From Symbiodinium natans (taxonomy: Eukaryota; Sar; Dinophyceae; Suessiales; Symbiodiniaceae): a stretch of DNA of 48,151 nucleotides. Shown here piece by piece: positions 12,901 through 24,240 of the stretch. The position numbers were made by a program, and so were the translations under genes. Location: assembly GCA_905221605.1 (NCBI GenBank), contig CAJNDS010000152.1, forward strand, positions 165,697 to 213,847. Direction: 5' to 3'. The notes under the pieces were generated by a model. The model had not been told where the DNA came from. It made no database searches and saw only the letters and a program-made list of their open reading frames with translations. Position 1 is the stretch's first letter, and the number at the start of each line of letters is the position of its first letter.

Positions 12901-14456
12901 CTTGCACGCGAATGTGATGCTTCCAGTGACTTGTGAATCCGAAAATGGGTTTAGACAATATGATGAATGCACGTGAAATCTCCAGGTCAGACACAGGGCG
13001 CTCCCCAACGATGCCATACTTGCATCGGCCTTACAAAACTTACAGATTTACGAGCACCGCTCTGAACTGAACACTTACAGCGTGGAGCAGGAACGACGTG
13101 ACTCATTACGGTAAACCGGAAAGGCTTTCCAGGCGGGGTTTGGGCAGCGTTTTCGGTCCCAGGCTCTCGTCCAAGTCTAAGTCAGGATGTATGCTCGCGA
13201 GAGCCCAGGTAAAGCTAGCCGAGAACGGGTGGCATCTCATCTAAGGCTAATTAGGCGGTTCAGTAAGTTCACTTGCGTGTGCGGGTTGCTGAAGAAATGA
13301 GCTGGTTCTTGGCTAAAAGAGGGGTAGGAAGACTCGGATGACTCTGTAAGACTCAGGCCAGACATGCCAACGAGTCCGAAGCCAGGAAGCAACAGAATCT
13401 CCTGTTTTCGGTGTGCTAGCAAGCCGACCAAAACTCGACCAAGGCGCAGAAGCAGCCTCGCCAACATCAACATCTCCACAGCCGCTTCGTCTTAAGATCC
13501 AAAGAGTCAAATGAGTCAACGGCCGCACAATTACATGGCAAAGACATGCGCACTGCGCAGTGCATTTCAGCTGTGAAGTGACGCTAAGGTGGGCATCACA
13601 CAGGGAGAACCAGGCCCAAAGACTGAGAGTTGCAACGGTGCAACGGTGTATCTGCAGACTTCCGCGCAATTGTGCGCCAGGCCAGTAGCTCCCTCCAAAT
13701 GCCGGCTGGATTTGCCTATGCCGGACATTGGAGCACGAGCCTCTGAAGCCTCTGGACTTGTGACAAGAGAAAGGCATAAATTGTCATCTCTTGTCAAGTC
13801 TGAGAATCTTGCAGAATCTTGCAGAATCTTGTAGAATCTCTTGCGTTCTGAACCGCTGCTCCAAGTCTGAAGGCTCCGGGCCGCTACCTGATTCATCACC
13901 ACTGTCAGTGCACATTGACATTGCATCGTCTCCTGGCGGTCACTCGCCAGGCCTTCCCAAAGCAATTGACACCTGATTCCCATAATTGTTCTTAGCAGCT
14001 GCAGGAAACGCAGAAGCTGCACTGGCTGCTGCTCTTCAGGTGCGGCCTGCTCTTGTGTTATGAAGGACAATGTGTGTTGTTAGAGTTTAGATATGAATGT
14101 GCAGGGAGGGTTCGTGCTCAGGCGCCTTCGGCACCGGCCAGCGGGCCCGCATGCGTCCCTTCCCCAAACCGCACTGTCTAACTGTCACCTGCTTGTTCTC
14201 GACGTTGCCGTTCGGGATGGATTGGTCTGGAGAGGGAACCTATTTTTGTGGGCCTTTGTTTTTTGGCACTTTTTGTTGGTGGTGGTAGTCGGGCGGTGTT
14301 CTCTATATTTCCAGAGGCCATTTTCGCAGGAAAGCCGATAATTTCTCTATATTTTCATCGGGTAACTTTGTTTTCCTCTATTTTCTCTATATTTAAACAG
14401 ACTCTATGTTCTAATAGGAAAACGTCTATTCCTCTGTATTTCACTTGCACGGACAG
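9960..14456. other. No supportable gene
   Basis: The sequence is mostly unique, with small tandem duplications at 12708 and 13803. Frames of 140-167 codons on the minus strand (10068-10493, 13567-14070) show no domain or ordered helix pattern. I recognise nothing in it. Confidence 0.5.
12708..12761. repeat. Five tandem copies of CATGGCATTGC
   Basis: An exact 11-bp unit is repeated without interruption and ends in a partial copy. The unit is nearly palindromic (ATGGCATTGCCAT, one central mismatch). It is the highest-copy member of the short tandem duplications found across the window. Confidence 0.95.
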
Positions 14457-16400
14457 AACGAAAGAAAGCAAGAACGAACGAAAGAACGAACGAACTATCG
14501 AGGGCAGGAAGAAAGGAAGGAAAGGAAGGAATGGAAGGAAAGAAAGGAAGAAAGCAAGAAAGGAAGGAACGGAAGGAAAGAAAGGACGAACAGAAGAAGG
14601 AAGAAGGGGAGGAAGGGAAGCAAGGGAAGCAAGGAAGAAAGGAAGAAAGGAAGAACGGAAGAAAGGAAGAAAGGAAGAAAGGAAGAAAGGAAGAAAGGAA
14701 GAAAGGAAGAAAGGAAGAAAGGAAGAAAGGAAGAAAGGAAGAAAGGAAGAAAGGAAGAAAGGAAGAAATGAAGAAAGGAAGAAAGGAAGACAGGAAGAGA
14801 GGCAGAGAGGAGGAAGAGAGGAAGAAGAGAGGAGGAAGAGAGGAGGAAGAGAGGAAGAAGAGAGGAGGAAGAGAGGAGGAAGAGAGGAGGAAGAGAGGAG
14901 GAAGAGAGGAGGAAGAGAGGAGGAAGAGAGGAGGAAGAGAGGAGGAAGAGAGGAGGAAGAGAGGAGGAAGAGAGGAGGAAGAGAGGAGAAGAGAGGAGGA
15001 AGAGAGAGAAGAGAGGAGCAGAGGAGGAGGAAGAAGAGGAGGAGGAAGGAGGAAGAGAGGAGGAAGAGAGGAGGAAGAGAGGAGGAAGAGAGGAGGAAGA
15101 GAGGAGGAAGGGAGGAGGAAGAGAGGAGGAAGAGAGGAGGAAGAGAGGAGGAAGAGAGGAGGAAGAGAGGAGGAAGAGAGGAGGAAGAGAGGAGGAAGAG
15201 AGGAGGAAGAGAGGAGGAAGAGAGGAGGAAGAGAGGAGGAAGAGAGGAGGAAGAGAGGAGGAAGAGAGGAGGAAGAGAGGAAGAGAAGAAGAAGGGAAGA
15301 AGAAGGGAAGAAGAAGGGAAGAAGAAGGGAAGAAGAAGGGAAGAAGAAGGAGGGAAGAAGAAGAGGGGAAGAAGAAGAGGGGAAGAAGAAGAGGGGAAGA
15401 AGAAGACGGGAAGAAGAAGAGGGGAAGAAGAAGAGGGGAAGAAGAAGCGGGGAAGGAGAAGGGGGGAAGGAGAAGGGGGGAAGGAGAAGGGGGGAAGAAG
15501 AAGGGGGGAAGAAGAAGGGGGGAAGAAGAAGGGGGGAAGAAGAAGGGGGGAAGAAGAAGGGGGGGCGAAGAAGGGGGCGAAGAAGGGGGCGAAGAAGGGG
15601 GCGAAGAAGGGGGGAAGAAGGGGGGAAGAAGGAGGGAAGAAGGGGGGAAGAAGGCGGGAAGAAGGGGGGGAGAAGGGGGGAAGAACGGGGGAAGAAGGGG
15701 GGAAGAAGGGGGGAAGAAGTGGGGGAAGAAGGGGGAAAGAAGGGGCGAAGAAGGAGGGGGGGGAAGGGGGGGGGGGGGGGGAAGGGAAGAAGGGCAGAAG
15801 GGAAGAACGGAAGAAGGGAAGAAGGGAAGAAGGGAAGAAGGGAAGAAAGGGCAGCAAGGAAGAAAGGAAGCAAGGAAGAAAGGAAGACAGGAAGAAAGGA
15901 AGAAAGGAAGAAAGAAAGAAAGGAAGAAAGGAAGAAAGGAAGAAAGGAAGAAAGGAAGAAAGGAAGAAAGGAAGAAAGGAAGAAAGGAAGAAAGGAAGAA
16001 AGGAAAAAAGGAAGAAAGGAAGAAAGGAAGAAAGGAAGAAAGGAAGAAAGGAAGAAAGGAAGTAAGGAAGAAAGGAAGAAAGCAAGAAAGGAAGAGAGGA
16101 AAAAAGGAAGAAAGGAAGAAAGGAAGAAAGGAAGAAAGGAAGAAAGGAAGAAAGGAAGAAAGGAAGAAAGGAAGAAAGGAAGAAAGGAAGAAAGGAAGAA
16201 AGGAAGAAAGGAAGAAAGGCAGAAAGGCAGAAAGGCAGAAAGGCAGAAAGGAAGAAAGGAAGAAAGGAAGAACGGAAGAAATGAAGAAATGAAAAAAGAG
16301 AGAATGAAGGAAAGAAAGAAAGAAACACAGGAAGAAGGAAATGCAAAAAAACAAGAAAACAAAAAAACAAGAAAGAAATACAGAAAGCAAGAAAGAACCA
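14457..16400. repeat. 1.9-kb polypurine tract with changing unit length
   Basis: The plus strand is nearly all A and G. Blocks follow one another: GGAAGAAA 8-bp units (14510-14800), GAGGAAGAGAG 11-bp units (14811-15290), GGGAAGAAGAA-type units of 11-16 bp (15290-15560), GAAGAAGGGGG-type units with growing G-runs (15570-15780), then 8-bp GGAAGAAA units again (15785-16300). The 600-700-codon frames in this tract, on both strands, are compositional. Confidence 0.96.
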
Positions 16401-19400
16401 ACAGCTTGTTTCAAGCGCATATGAGGGGGTCAGGGGTTCCGCTTCTGCTTCTTCTCCACTCTGTCTTTCCATCATATATAGGGTGTTTACGGCCCAGAAC
16501 TCAGGGGTCTATCTTCCCATGTTTGACCCCCCCCCCCCCCCCGGTAAGAGTTTAGATCAAAGAGGACCACTGGCATGTCTTGAATGTGTTGCAAAGAGAT
16601 GTACTTCAGAATCCCAGGATCTTACCTATTCTTTGGGAAGCTTCGGATGGCTTCGAAGAGCCCTTGAGGCTGTAGCCCAGAGTTCTCAGAAGATATTTTC
16701 CGAGCATTCGTGGAGGAGAAATCCCGGCAGGCCTCTGCCGATCCATGATGCCAGCGAATGCTCATTGATGCCAGCTCGAACGCGCCACTGCGGGACATTA
16801 TTGCTACTAACATGGGAACTGCAGCCGGAACTTGCAAAGTCCGAATGTACCAAAGCCTGGCGGACAGCGGACAGCACGCAAGTTTGGGGTCGGCAGCCAG
16901 CGATCCTGCGCAACCAGTTCGCATCATTTCGACGTCACCACGTAATTCTGTATAGCACTACTCCCAGACAACAAGTGGTGTCAACCCAATATTGGCACAC
17001 AGGCGTTTCTTTCCAACATCATAATTGTCCCTCTTTCCTCCGGTTCCCTCTTTCAAAACACCACGTCGCATCACGCAACCGCAGCCGCGTGGCAGGTGTG
17101 CGCAGCGCGCAACGGTTTGAGTACATGTGAGTACTGTGAGTGTCATTAAGCATATAACATTTCGTTTGTGCTGAAGCTTTGTTTCAGACATCGCGTGAGC
17201 CTTGGAGACGGAAATTGTCCAGGTTTGCGATATTTCCATCGGCAGGATCCAAACAAAAGGTGATGCCTCCGAGGGGGATACAAGAGGCCGCAGACCATGG
17301 GGATACCACTGCAGGTTTCGGCAAGCATACTGTCACCTCAAGCTCCGATGTTAGCAAAAAATGTTCAGGCCAATTGTTTGTGAAAGGTAATGGTAGCAAA
17401 ACTGGCGGGGCGACCGCGCGACACGAACAAATCTTGAAACTGAAATCCTGGGCAAGCTTGATCATTTGGTTAGACAAAAAATGCTGCGAAGCGGCAGGTC
17501 TCACCAGTACGGCTGGTCATAAAGCATTTGCTTGGCAGCCTGGGTTCACCTCAAAGTTGCATCCAGCATGATGGCCTCAAGTACGGCCCCAGCCAGTGGG
17601 AAGGAGGGAACTCAGGCAAGATGCAACAACCTAGCAACACATCCACTCAACATCCCGAACAACTAAAAGGACGTGCAAGGATTGTAAGGCCCATGTCGCA
17701 TTGCTTGTGGTGTTGCCCCTCCTAAAATCTCCTGAGCACACCCTTCTGACTGTTGACGTCAGTTGCAATGCAAGGCACCCGTGTTGTCTTCAGATGCAGC
17801 ACCTGCACCTGCTGCCAGCAAGAATTACTTGCAGGCGGGCCATCGTCAGCCTAGAAGACATGAAGTCAATGTCCTCGACTCACTGCATCTAGCCCCGCGC
17901 AGGAGATCTGCGATAAGCAGGCAATCCGAAAGGAGTTGCCTCCAGAGGCGAGTGTCGAACTAGCATCCCCTTACCAGATCTCCCACAAATCATGCTGGCA
18001 GCATTCGGAAGACATCGGAAGACAAGCAAGCGTGGCCAACTCTTTGCGCAGCTCAGACGCGTGCTCTAGGTAAAAAAGCTAGCGGTTCATGCAGGCAGTA
18101 TTGGAGCGCATCAAGAGGCCTCCAACAGCTACACAACAAGTACACAACATGCAGGTGACTGGTCAGGAAGAGTGCCTCATTCTTGATTGAGAAGGCAATT
18201 CTTCCAGGACCTCAGCACATGCTGCGTTCTGCGTGGCATCAGCCATTTCCATTGATGCGCATCGAAGCAGGATATGGTTCAAGCGCAGAAGACGCTACAC
18301 CGCGCTTATTCAAGTGGGTGAGGCTCGTCTTGCACATGTAGACGTTGTCCCGCAATGTGCCGTAACGACATAGCTGTAGGCCACGTTCGTCGCTGACAGG
18401 AAAAGCTCCGCCCACCGAGAGCCGCATTGGCTTCGTTCTTGCACGAGGGGTGGTTTACACCCTGTCTCGCGCATAGCACGCAGGCAGACTCAGACTCTGA
18501 AGCTTCAACAGATGGGGCTTGTAATTTGTCACAAGCATACATGTGGGTGTTCGGATCACAGCTTTGACATGCTTTGACGTCGAGTCTGCTGACTTGTGCC
18601 TGCGCGTTGAGATGCTGTGAAATCCGCTTTGCGGAGTGCAGTCCACGTAGAGAGTTCCGTTGCAGCTTCTTCTATGTCCAGAACACATCAGACACACGCC
18701 CGTTCGCGACCCAAAGTCAGCTTCGTAAGTTGGATTGAAGAGGGTGTTGTGCAGTGAATGTGGGCGAGTCCGTCCGCGAATTGAGTGAGGAGCTGCGAAC
18801 GAAACCGACTTATTCGGCAGACAAGCACTGGCTGCCTCTGGAAACAGCGATGGTTGGATGTTGAAAGTGTTTCCACATGTTTCCACGTGTTTCCACCCCA
18901 GGATGTTACTTCAATTTATTAGGGCTGGGAGTTGTTCACAGGAGGACTGTGCAGCAGCACAGTCTTTGCGGAGTCTGCGGCATAGAATCCGAGGATGCCT
19001 GGAGAAACCGCCAGCGTCCGGATCCGATCTCGGCCTCCGCGGAGGATCCTCCACGGAGGAACCTTGCAGGCCGCTGACGTTCGTCAAGCGGAAGCAGCGG
19101 AAGCAGCGGAAGGAGCACCATAGGAATGCCATCGGAACATCTCCGGTGGATCTCGCCGGAACATGGACAAGCAAGAGGGCAAGGGCGAGCTTGCAAATTG
19201 CTTTGCTCTGCATGGCAAGTCATTCAGAGATACGTGTCACAAGGCACGTTTGGCAAACAAGCACATGCCGGGGTATGCATGCATGTGGCATGCATGTGGC
19301 ATGCACTCGTACCTATGCAACGTGAAGTGATGTTCTTCAATGTTACAGCACTGTTACAGCTTTACAGAAATTCTGTATCATGCTGACAGCAAGACCTTAA

Positions 19401-20439
19401 AGCTGAAGCAGTGCGCAGCTGATGCAAATTGCTGCTGGACTGTCTTTTACAGGACTGTCTTCAACAGGTTTAACAGGACCGTCTTTAACAATTAGGTTGC
19501 GACACTTTGCGACACTTTGCGACTGCCGCAATGGCTGCTGGTGGCATGGACCCTCGGAACAAAAGCCTGTCAAGTTTGTGATTGATTCGTTGATTCGTCA
19601 CCCGTCAGAGTACTCAGCTTGCATTCTGCAGGAAACGAAGCATGGGTGGAGGCGGCGACGCAGTTGGCTGATAACGGTTTCCTCAGTGCCCACTACCTAG
19701 CCATTTAGCGCCGCATCACGCAGCATCAGACAACGATTAGGGAAGCATGAGGTTCCTTCTACTCGGCTTCTCCAGTCCTCCAGATGAACATACTGCACGG
19801 ACTGCACGTGCCTTCATCGGCACCGGTGGCGCAGAGTGCTGTCCCCAAGCAGAAAGAGACAGTTGTGCACGCTTCGTGCTCCGCCCTGGCCTTGCTGGAT
19901 GCTGGGCACAGCCTGCAGGATTGAAGGTGGGAGGTTCTAGCAGGAGGCAGGAGGACCAAGGCCTTCGAAACCAAGAGTTGGAAGAAACAAATGAATTCGG
20001 GAAACAGTGTTGTGCCTGGTTTGCCCCCGTCTTCCCGAACAATCGAAGCTGGTTGATTTAAAGAGTTTATACCAGTATGGTTGTAAAATGGACAACGAGG
20101 CCCGGCAATTAATCTTGAGGCGCGTTCACGAACATTTCTTACGACACCCGGACGATTTGACTTAGTTGAGCAACAGGGGTGTGGGGAGACGGTCCACCTA
20201 GGGCGTGTTGCAAATTGGGGCCGCCCCCCGCCGGGACTCGGTGGCCAACACTTGGCCAACCATGGCCAACCCCTACGTGTTTGAGGTCCTCAAGGCGCCT
20301 TGTCTGCCTTCATAGAGCTTCGGGGCGCTTTGGCAAAGCGCCACTCTGGCTCAGGATCAAAATCTGCCTTCTAATACCTCTCCAAGAGCAGCGTCGAAGC
20401 TAATGGGTGAGCTAAATGTCGAACTCTGCGGATACTCCA
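16401..20439. other. No supportable gene
   Basis: A run of 16 C lies at 16527-16542. Tandem 9-11-bp duplications lie at 18561, 18869, 19090, 19276 and 19501. The 215-codon frame at 16483-17130 starts in low-complexity sequence and has no recognisable domain. Confidence 0.5.
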
Positions 20440-20640
20440 AGGCGCTTCTCTGGGGCAACCTAGGGATTTTTGGGGATCTGGGGTTTGGTAATGCAGGGAT
20501 TCTCTGGGGCTGGGCGCTGCAGAGATTTTCTGGTGATGTTTTGGGGTTGGGCACTGCAAGGTTTTGTTGGATGCTCTTAAGGGGATTCTGGGGTTGGGCA
20601 CTCCAGAATTTCTCTGGAAAAAGCATTCTGAGCTGTCACA
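20440..20640. repeat. GGGTTGGGCACTCCAGA-type repeat, second site
   Basis: Units of about 45-60 bp contain GGGTTGGGCACTCCAG or GGGCTGGGCGCTGCAG followed by (A/G)TTTTCTCTGG. They run directly into the 17-bp minisatellite array. The same unit lies on the far side of the second array. Confidence 0.7.
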
Positions 20641-20684
20641 CGGTGCGTCTTCCAGGTTAGCGGGAAAATCGACCAGAAAAGTTG

Positions 20685-21130
20685 CTTTTCGCAAAAAGTG
20701 GCTTTTCGAGAAAAGTGGCTTTTCGAGAAAAGTTCCTTTTCTGGAAAAGCGGCTTCTCGCGGACGCTGCGCGCTCCAACATCGCGAGAAAAGTCACTTTT
20801 CGCAAAAAGTGGCTTTTCGAGAAAAGTTCCTTTTCTGGAAAGGCGGCTTTTCGCGGACGCTGCGCGCTCCAACGTCGCTGAAAGGAACAGTCCCTAACGT
20901 CGCGAGAAAAGTCACTTTTCGCAAAAAGTTGCTTTTCGAGAAAACTCGCTTTTCGGGAAAAGTGGCTTTTCGCAGATGCCGCGGGTGCAACGCCCGCGAG
21001 AAAAGTTACATTTTGCAAAAAGTGGCTTTTCGATAAAAGTGGCTTTTCGATAAGAAGTGGCTTTTCGAGAAAAGTGGCTTTTCGAGCACAGATGCTGCGC
21101 GCATGCCAACGTCGCGAGAAAAGTCACAGG
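20685..21130. repeat. 17-bp self-complementary minisatellite, island 1
   Basis: The unit GAGAAAAGTGGCTTTTC repeats with point changes. GAAAAG and CTTTTC are reverse complements, so every unit, and every junction, is a short foldback. GC-rich spacers (CGCGGACGCTGCGCGCTCCA) break the array and give a longer order of about 94 bp (for example 20758 and 20852). Seventeen base pairs is not a multiple of three, so the open frames encode a 17-residue repeat over 51 bp. They are not taken as genes. Decayed units continue to about 21350. Confidence 0.9.
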
Positions 21131-21350
21131 AAACGCTTTTGTTCAGAAAATAGCTTTTCCAGAGACTTACGTTGTTGAAAACGCTTCGCGCCCCAACGCC
21201 GTGAGAAAGTCATTTTAACAAAAAACCCAACACGGCTTTTCGATGCAAGTGTTTTTTCTCGAAGAGTGGCTTTTCGAGAAAGGGATGCTGCTCGGGAAAA
21301 ATTGCTTTTCAGGAAAAAGTAGCTTCTCGAGAACGTGCAACACATCTGCA

Positions 21351-21889
21351 CTGAGAAACACGGTGCCAACCACTAAAGCAACCAACAGAACATCTTGTGT
21401 GTTGCCGCGAGCATTTGAGGGATCTAGTGGGTTTAGGGTTTGGCTCAGGACCTAGGGGTTCAAGAGTTTATCTTGCAACTCTGCCTTCAAGGGTTCTTAG
21501 AGTTGAGATTTCAGAAGGTTCCAGATCTAACCTCCCACATGGTAAGTGAGCACGTGAAAGAAGTACGAAGGGTGAACCTGCAGCACACCTTGCCTGTCCA
21601 GAACGTTCTATATCTCCACACCCCAGTCAAAGATATGCTATGCTTGCAGAAGCCCCAATCCCTTTAAACTTCAAACCCAAACCCTGAACCCTAGTAAGCC
21701 ACCTCCTAAACCCAAATCCCAGAGCCCCACAAGGAAGTGCTGCGTATGGCTATCGCGCAGCAGTCCACGACAGCGAGAGAAGTAGCTGCACAAACCAAAT
21801 CCACACGCAACGGACACACTACCTTTTCCAGCTTCCAATGACACTGCCTTCCCCAGCAACTTACTGACACAACGCCATAAGAAAAATGT
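21351..21889. other. Spacer between minisatellite islands, with telomere-like remnants
   Basis: GGGTTTAGGGTTTGG at about 21430 and CCCAAACCCTGAACCC at about 21675 are short telomere-like remnants in opposite orientations. No gene is seen between them. Confidence 0.45.
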
Positions 21890-22129
21890 ATTCGCAAAGA
21901 AAAGGTCATGGCTTTTCACAAAAGGTAACCTTTGCAGAAAGGTAGCTTTTCAAAAAGCCCTGTTCTTTGAAGAGCATAGCGGCGTGACAAAGAGCAACTT
22001 ACGCGAAACCTGTCTTGTCATGAAATAAATGCAATGTCAGCACGAGTGCCTTTCAAAGACGCTGCACGCGCTGCGCCACAAGAAAGATCACTGCTTAGCA
22101 AAAAGAAAGCGAAAAAGGTGGCTGTGCTG

Positions 22130-22470
22130 CAGGGGTGACTTTTCAAGAACAGTTGCTTTTCGAAAACAATGCGCGCTCCAACGTCACGAGAAAAGTCACG
22201 AGAAAAGTGGCTTTTCGAGAAAAGTGGCTTTTCGAGAAGAGTGTTTTTTCGAGAAAAGTGGCTTTTCAGGGACGCGGTGCGTGCAACGCCGCGAGAAAAG
22301 TTACTTTTCGCAAAAAGTGGCTTTTCGAGAAAAGTGGCTTTTCGAGAGAAGTGGCTTTGCAGGGACGCGGCGCCTGCAACGCCGCGAGAAAAGTTACATT
22401 TTGCAAAAAGTGGCTTTTCGAGAGAAGTGGCTTTTCGAGAAAAGTGGCTTTCCGGGAAAAGTGATGTTTT
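22130..22470. repeat. 17-bp self-complementary minisatellite, island 2
   Basis: Here are the same GAAAAGTGGCTTTTCGA units as in island 1, with GC-rich spacers (GGGACGCGGTGCGTGCAACG) at about 22270 and 22363, again about 94 bp apart. Weak units begin near 21890. Both islands have the same orientation, but the CACTCCAG-type repeat lies before island 1 and after island 2. Confidence 0.9.
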
Positions 22471-22479
22471 CCGTAGCAG

Positions 22480-22625
22480 CATTCGGGGCTGGGCACTCCA
22501 GGATTCTGTGGGGATACTTTGCATGGGTCCAGGGATTGTCCGGGGTTGGCACTCGACGGATTTTTTTGGGAGTAGACTGTGTTGCACTTCGACTGCTGGG
22601 CACTCCAGGGTTTTCTGGGAGATGT
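22480..22625. repeat. GGGCTGGGCACTCCAGG-type repeat, third site
   Basis: GGGGCTGGGCACTCCAGGATT, GGGTTGGCACTCGACGGATT and GCTGGGCACTCCAGGGTTTTC follow island 2 in the plus orientation, with spacings of about 55-60 bp. Confidence 0.65.
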
Positions 22626-22923
22626 TCGCCGACGATGTGGGTCGGGATACGGGTGATGGGCGAGGAATAGACCGGCTGTGTCTCCTTGCCTGTTCGGTCA
22701 ATGCTGTTCTCCTGTGGCTTCTCGAGCATTGCACTAGCTTTCGTTCCCGCCGTCCCCCACAAGTTATGTTGCGTATCAGATATCGAACCTAGATCCACAT
22801 CATGCGATCGCCGAAGCCACCGCTGGAAGCCGCTGCATGGCTGCCTGCTTCTTGTTGAGGCATCGGTTGTCCACCGAATCCCGCATCCGGCGATCACAGC
22901 GATCCGCAGGAGTCTGATGCGGT

Positions 22924-22925
<2 letters not shown>

Positions 22926-22963
<38 letters not shown>

Positions 22964-23190
22964 TGTGTCTGTGTCTGTGTCTGTGTCTGTGTCTGTGTCT
23001 GTGTCTGTGTCTGTGTCTGTGTGTCTCTGTCTGTGTGTGTCTCTGTGTGTGTCTCTGTGTGTGTCTCTGTGTGTGTGTCTGTGTGTCTGTGTGTGTGTGT
23101 GTGTGTGTGTCTGTGTCTCTGTGTGTGTGTGTGTGTGTCTCTGTGTGTGTGTGTGTGTTTGTCGTGTGTGTGTCTGTGTGTGTGTGTGTG
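22926..23190. repeat. GT and GTGTCT microsatellite
   Basis: A (GT)n run is followed by about ten CTGTGT units, then mixed (GT)n and CTCTGTGTGT. The poly-Cys/Val and poly-His/Thr frames are artefacts. Confidence 0.97.
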
Positions 23191-23269
23191 GAACACCTTA
23201 GTCCATAGGTGAATGGGGTCACCCTCAGCTTGTTGGATTTTGCTTTAGCGATGCAGCAGGGGCATGGAG

Positions 23270-23312
23270 CACTCTATGGCTACTCCATGCAACGAAGCTA
23301 TGCCATAGAGTG
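23270..23312. repeat. 11-bp perfect inverted repeat
   Basis: CACTCTATGGC (23270-23280) and GCCATAGAGTG (23302-23312) are reverse complements separated by 21 nt. It lies between the two GT-rich microsatellites. Nothing recognisable adjoins it. Confidence 0.65.
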
Positions 23313-23579
23313 GGAAGGATGAGCTGATCACTCATCTGTACCTGCAATCGGATTAGCCAGTGGGCCCCCTGCGGCACTGGACATTGCATGATTGAAGCGG
23401 CCTGATCGGTATGAGCATTCAGTCTTAGCGATTCACACAATACACCCCACAATCTACACGAAGATGACATCAAGCTGTTGGTGCATGAGTGAAGCATTCT
23501 TGAACTTGTGATGCAACAACCCTAAGCCCCCCCCCCCCCCCCTGGCGTTTTCTGCAGTTGCCTTATCTATCAGTGAGTC

Positions 23580-23757
23580 TGTGTCTCTGTCTGTGTGTGT
23601 GTGTGTGTGTCGTGTGTCGTGTGTCGTGTGTGTGTGTGTGTGTCTCTGTGTGTGTGTGTGTGTGTTGTGTCTGTGTGTGTGTGTGTGTGTGTGTCTCTGT
23701 GTGTGTGTGTGTGTGTGTCGGTCCGTCTGTCTGCCTATCTGTCTGTCTCTGTCACCC
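23580..23757. repeat. Second GT/GTCT microsatellite
   Basis: (GT)n is interrupted by CTCT, CGTGTGT and a final GTCTGTCTGCC series. The composition is the same as the tract 400 bp upstream. A run of 16 C lies shortly before it at 23527-23542. Confidence 0.95.
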
Positions 23758-24157
23758 GAGATCATTGAGGCTCATGAGGGTCGTGCCGCCCGTGGGGCAG
23801 GCAACGAAGATGCCCAAGCATGTCCGAACCAGACATAGACATGGCTGTTTTGTTTTTTTTGTTGAAGTTGGATGCGCATATTATGTAGTTTGTTCACCGC
23901 TGACTGCGTTGGTTGCATCCTTGCTTGGTTCCTTAGGTTTGTCCATCATACGACAGGATCCCCGCAGCGCGTTTCTGTGCTGGAACGAGAGGCGCACTGA
24001 GCTGCTTTGCAAGCTGGTGGGAAGCCGCTAAGCCCATGACATCCTGTGAGTGGTGTTATTTCGGTTTATGTCGTGTGGCAGGACGTTTCTGAAGACCTTG
24101 AAGGTGCAGCAGAGTTGCGCCAGGCAGAGCATTTCAGAGCACCCCTGGCGCTGTCAG

Positions 24158-24240
24158 CGGGACTGCGTGGAGTTGGAGGCCCTAGCAGATTTGGAGCCGA
24201 AGCTGGCCGCGGCTACTGCGAAATTGAAGCGAGCTACAGC
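24158..24240 (+). CDS. Candidate internal exon, coiled-coil sequence
   Basis: The segment after GCTGTCAG and before GTGAGAAA encodes CVELEALADLEPKLAAATAK and then LKRATA, a heptad-like helix rich in Leu, Ala, Glu and Lys. Acceptor and donor look canonical (AG and GTGAGA). I could not link it to further exons in phase, and no family is recognised. An alternative frame through the same bases is also open. Confidence 0.25.

Noticed and set aside
14248-16555. Open frames of 600-700 codons on both strands
   Set aside because: They lie in a pure purine tract without stop codons by composition. The products are Lys/Glu/Arg/Gly or Phe/Leu/Ser/Pro repeats on all frames.
16483-17130. 215-codon open frame
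   Set aside because: It begins in low-complexity sequence and a C-run, opposed minus-strand frames of about 100 codons overlap it, and no domain is seen.
19695-19715. CCTAGCCATTTAGCG resembling part of the dinoflagellate spliced leader
   Set aside because: Only a short middle part matches and the diagnostic TTTTGGCTCAAG end is absent. No full spliced-leader copy was found in the window.
20685-22470. Heat-shock elements (TTCnnGAA) in the minisatellite
   Set aside because: TTCGAGAA occurs in each unit, but copies are 17 bp apart rather than contiguous inverted pentamers, and no gene follows. The match is a by-product of the repeat.
20371-22792. Frames of about 200 codons with LFEKSGFSRK-like repeats
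   Set aside because: They follow directly from the 17-bp minisatellite read over 51 bp, appear in several frames and on both strands, and lack any non-repeat domain.
22686-23222. Cys/Val-rich and His/Thr-rich frames
   Set aside because: They are translations of the GT microsatellite.
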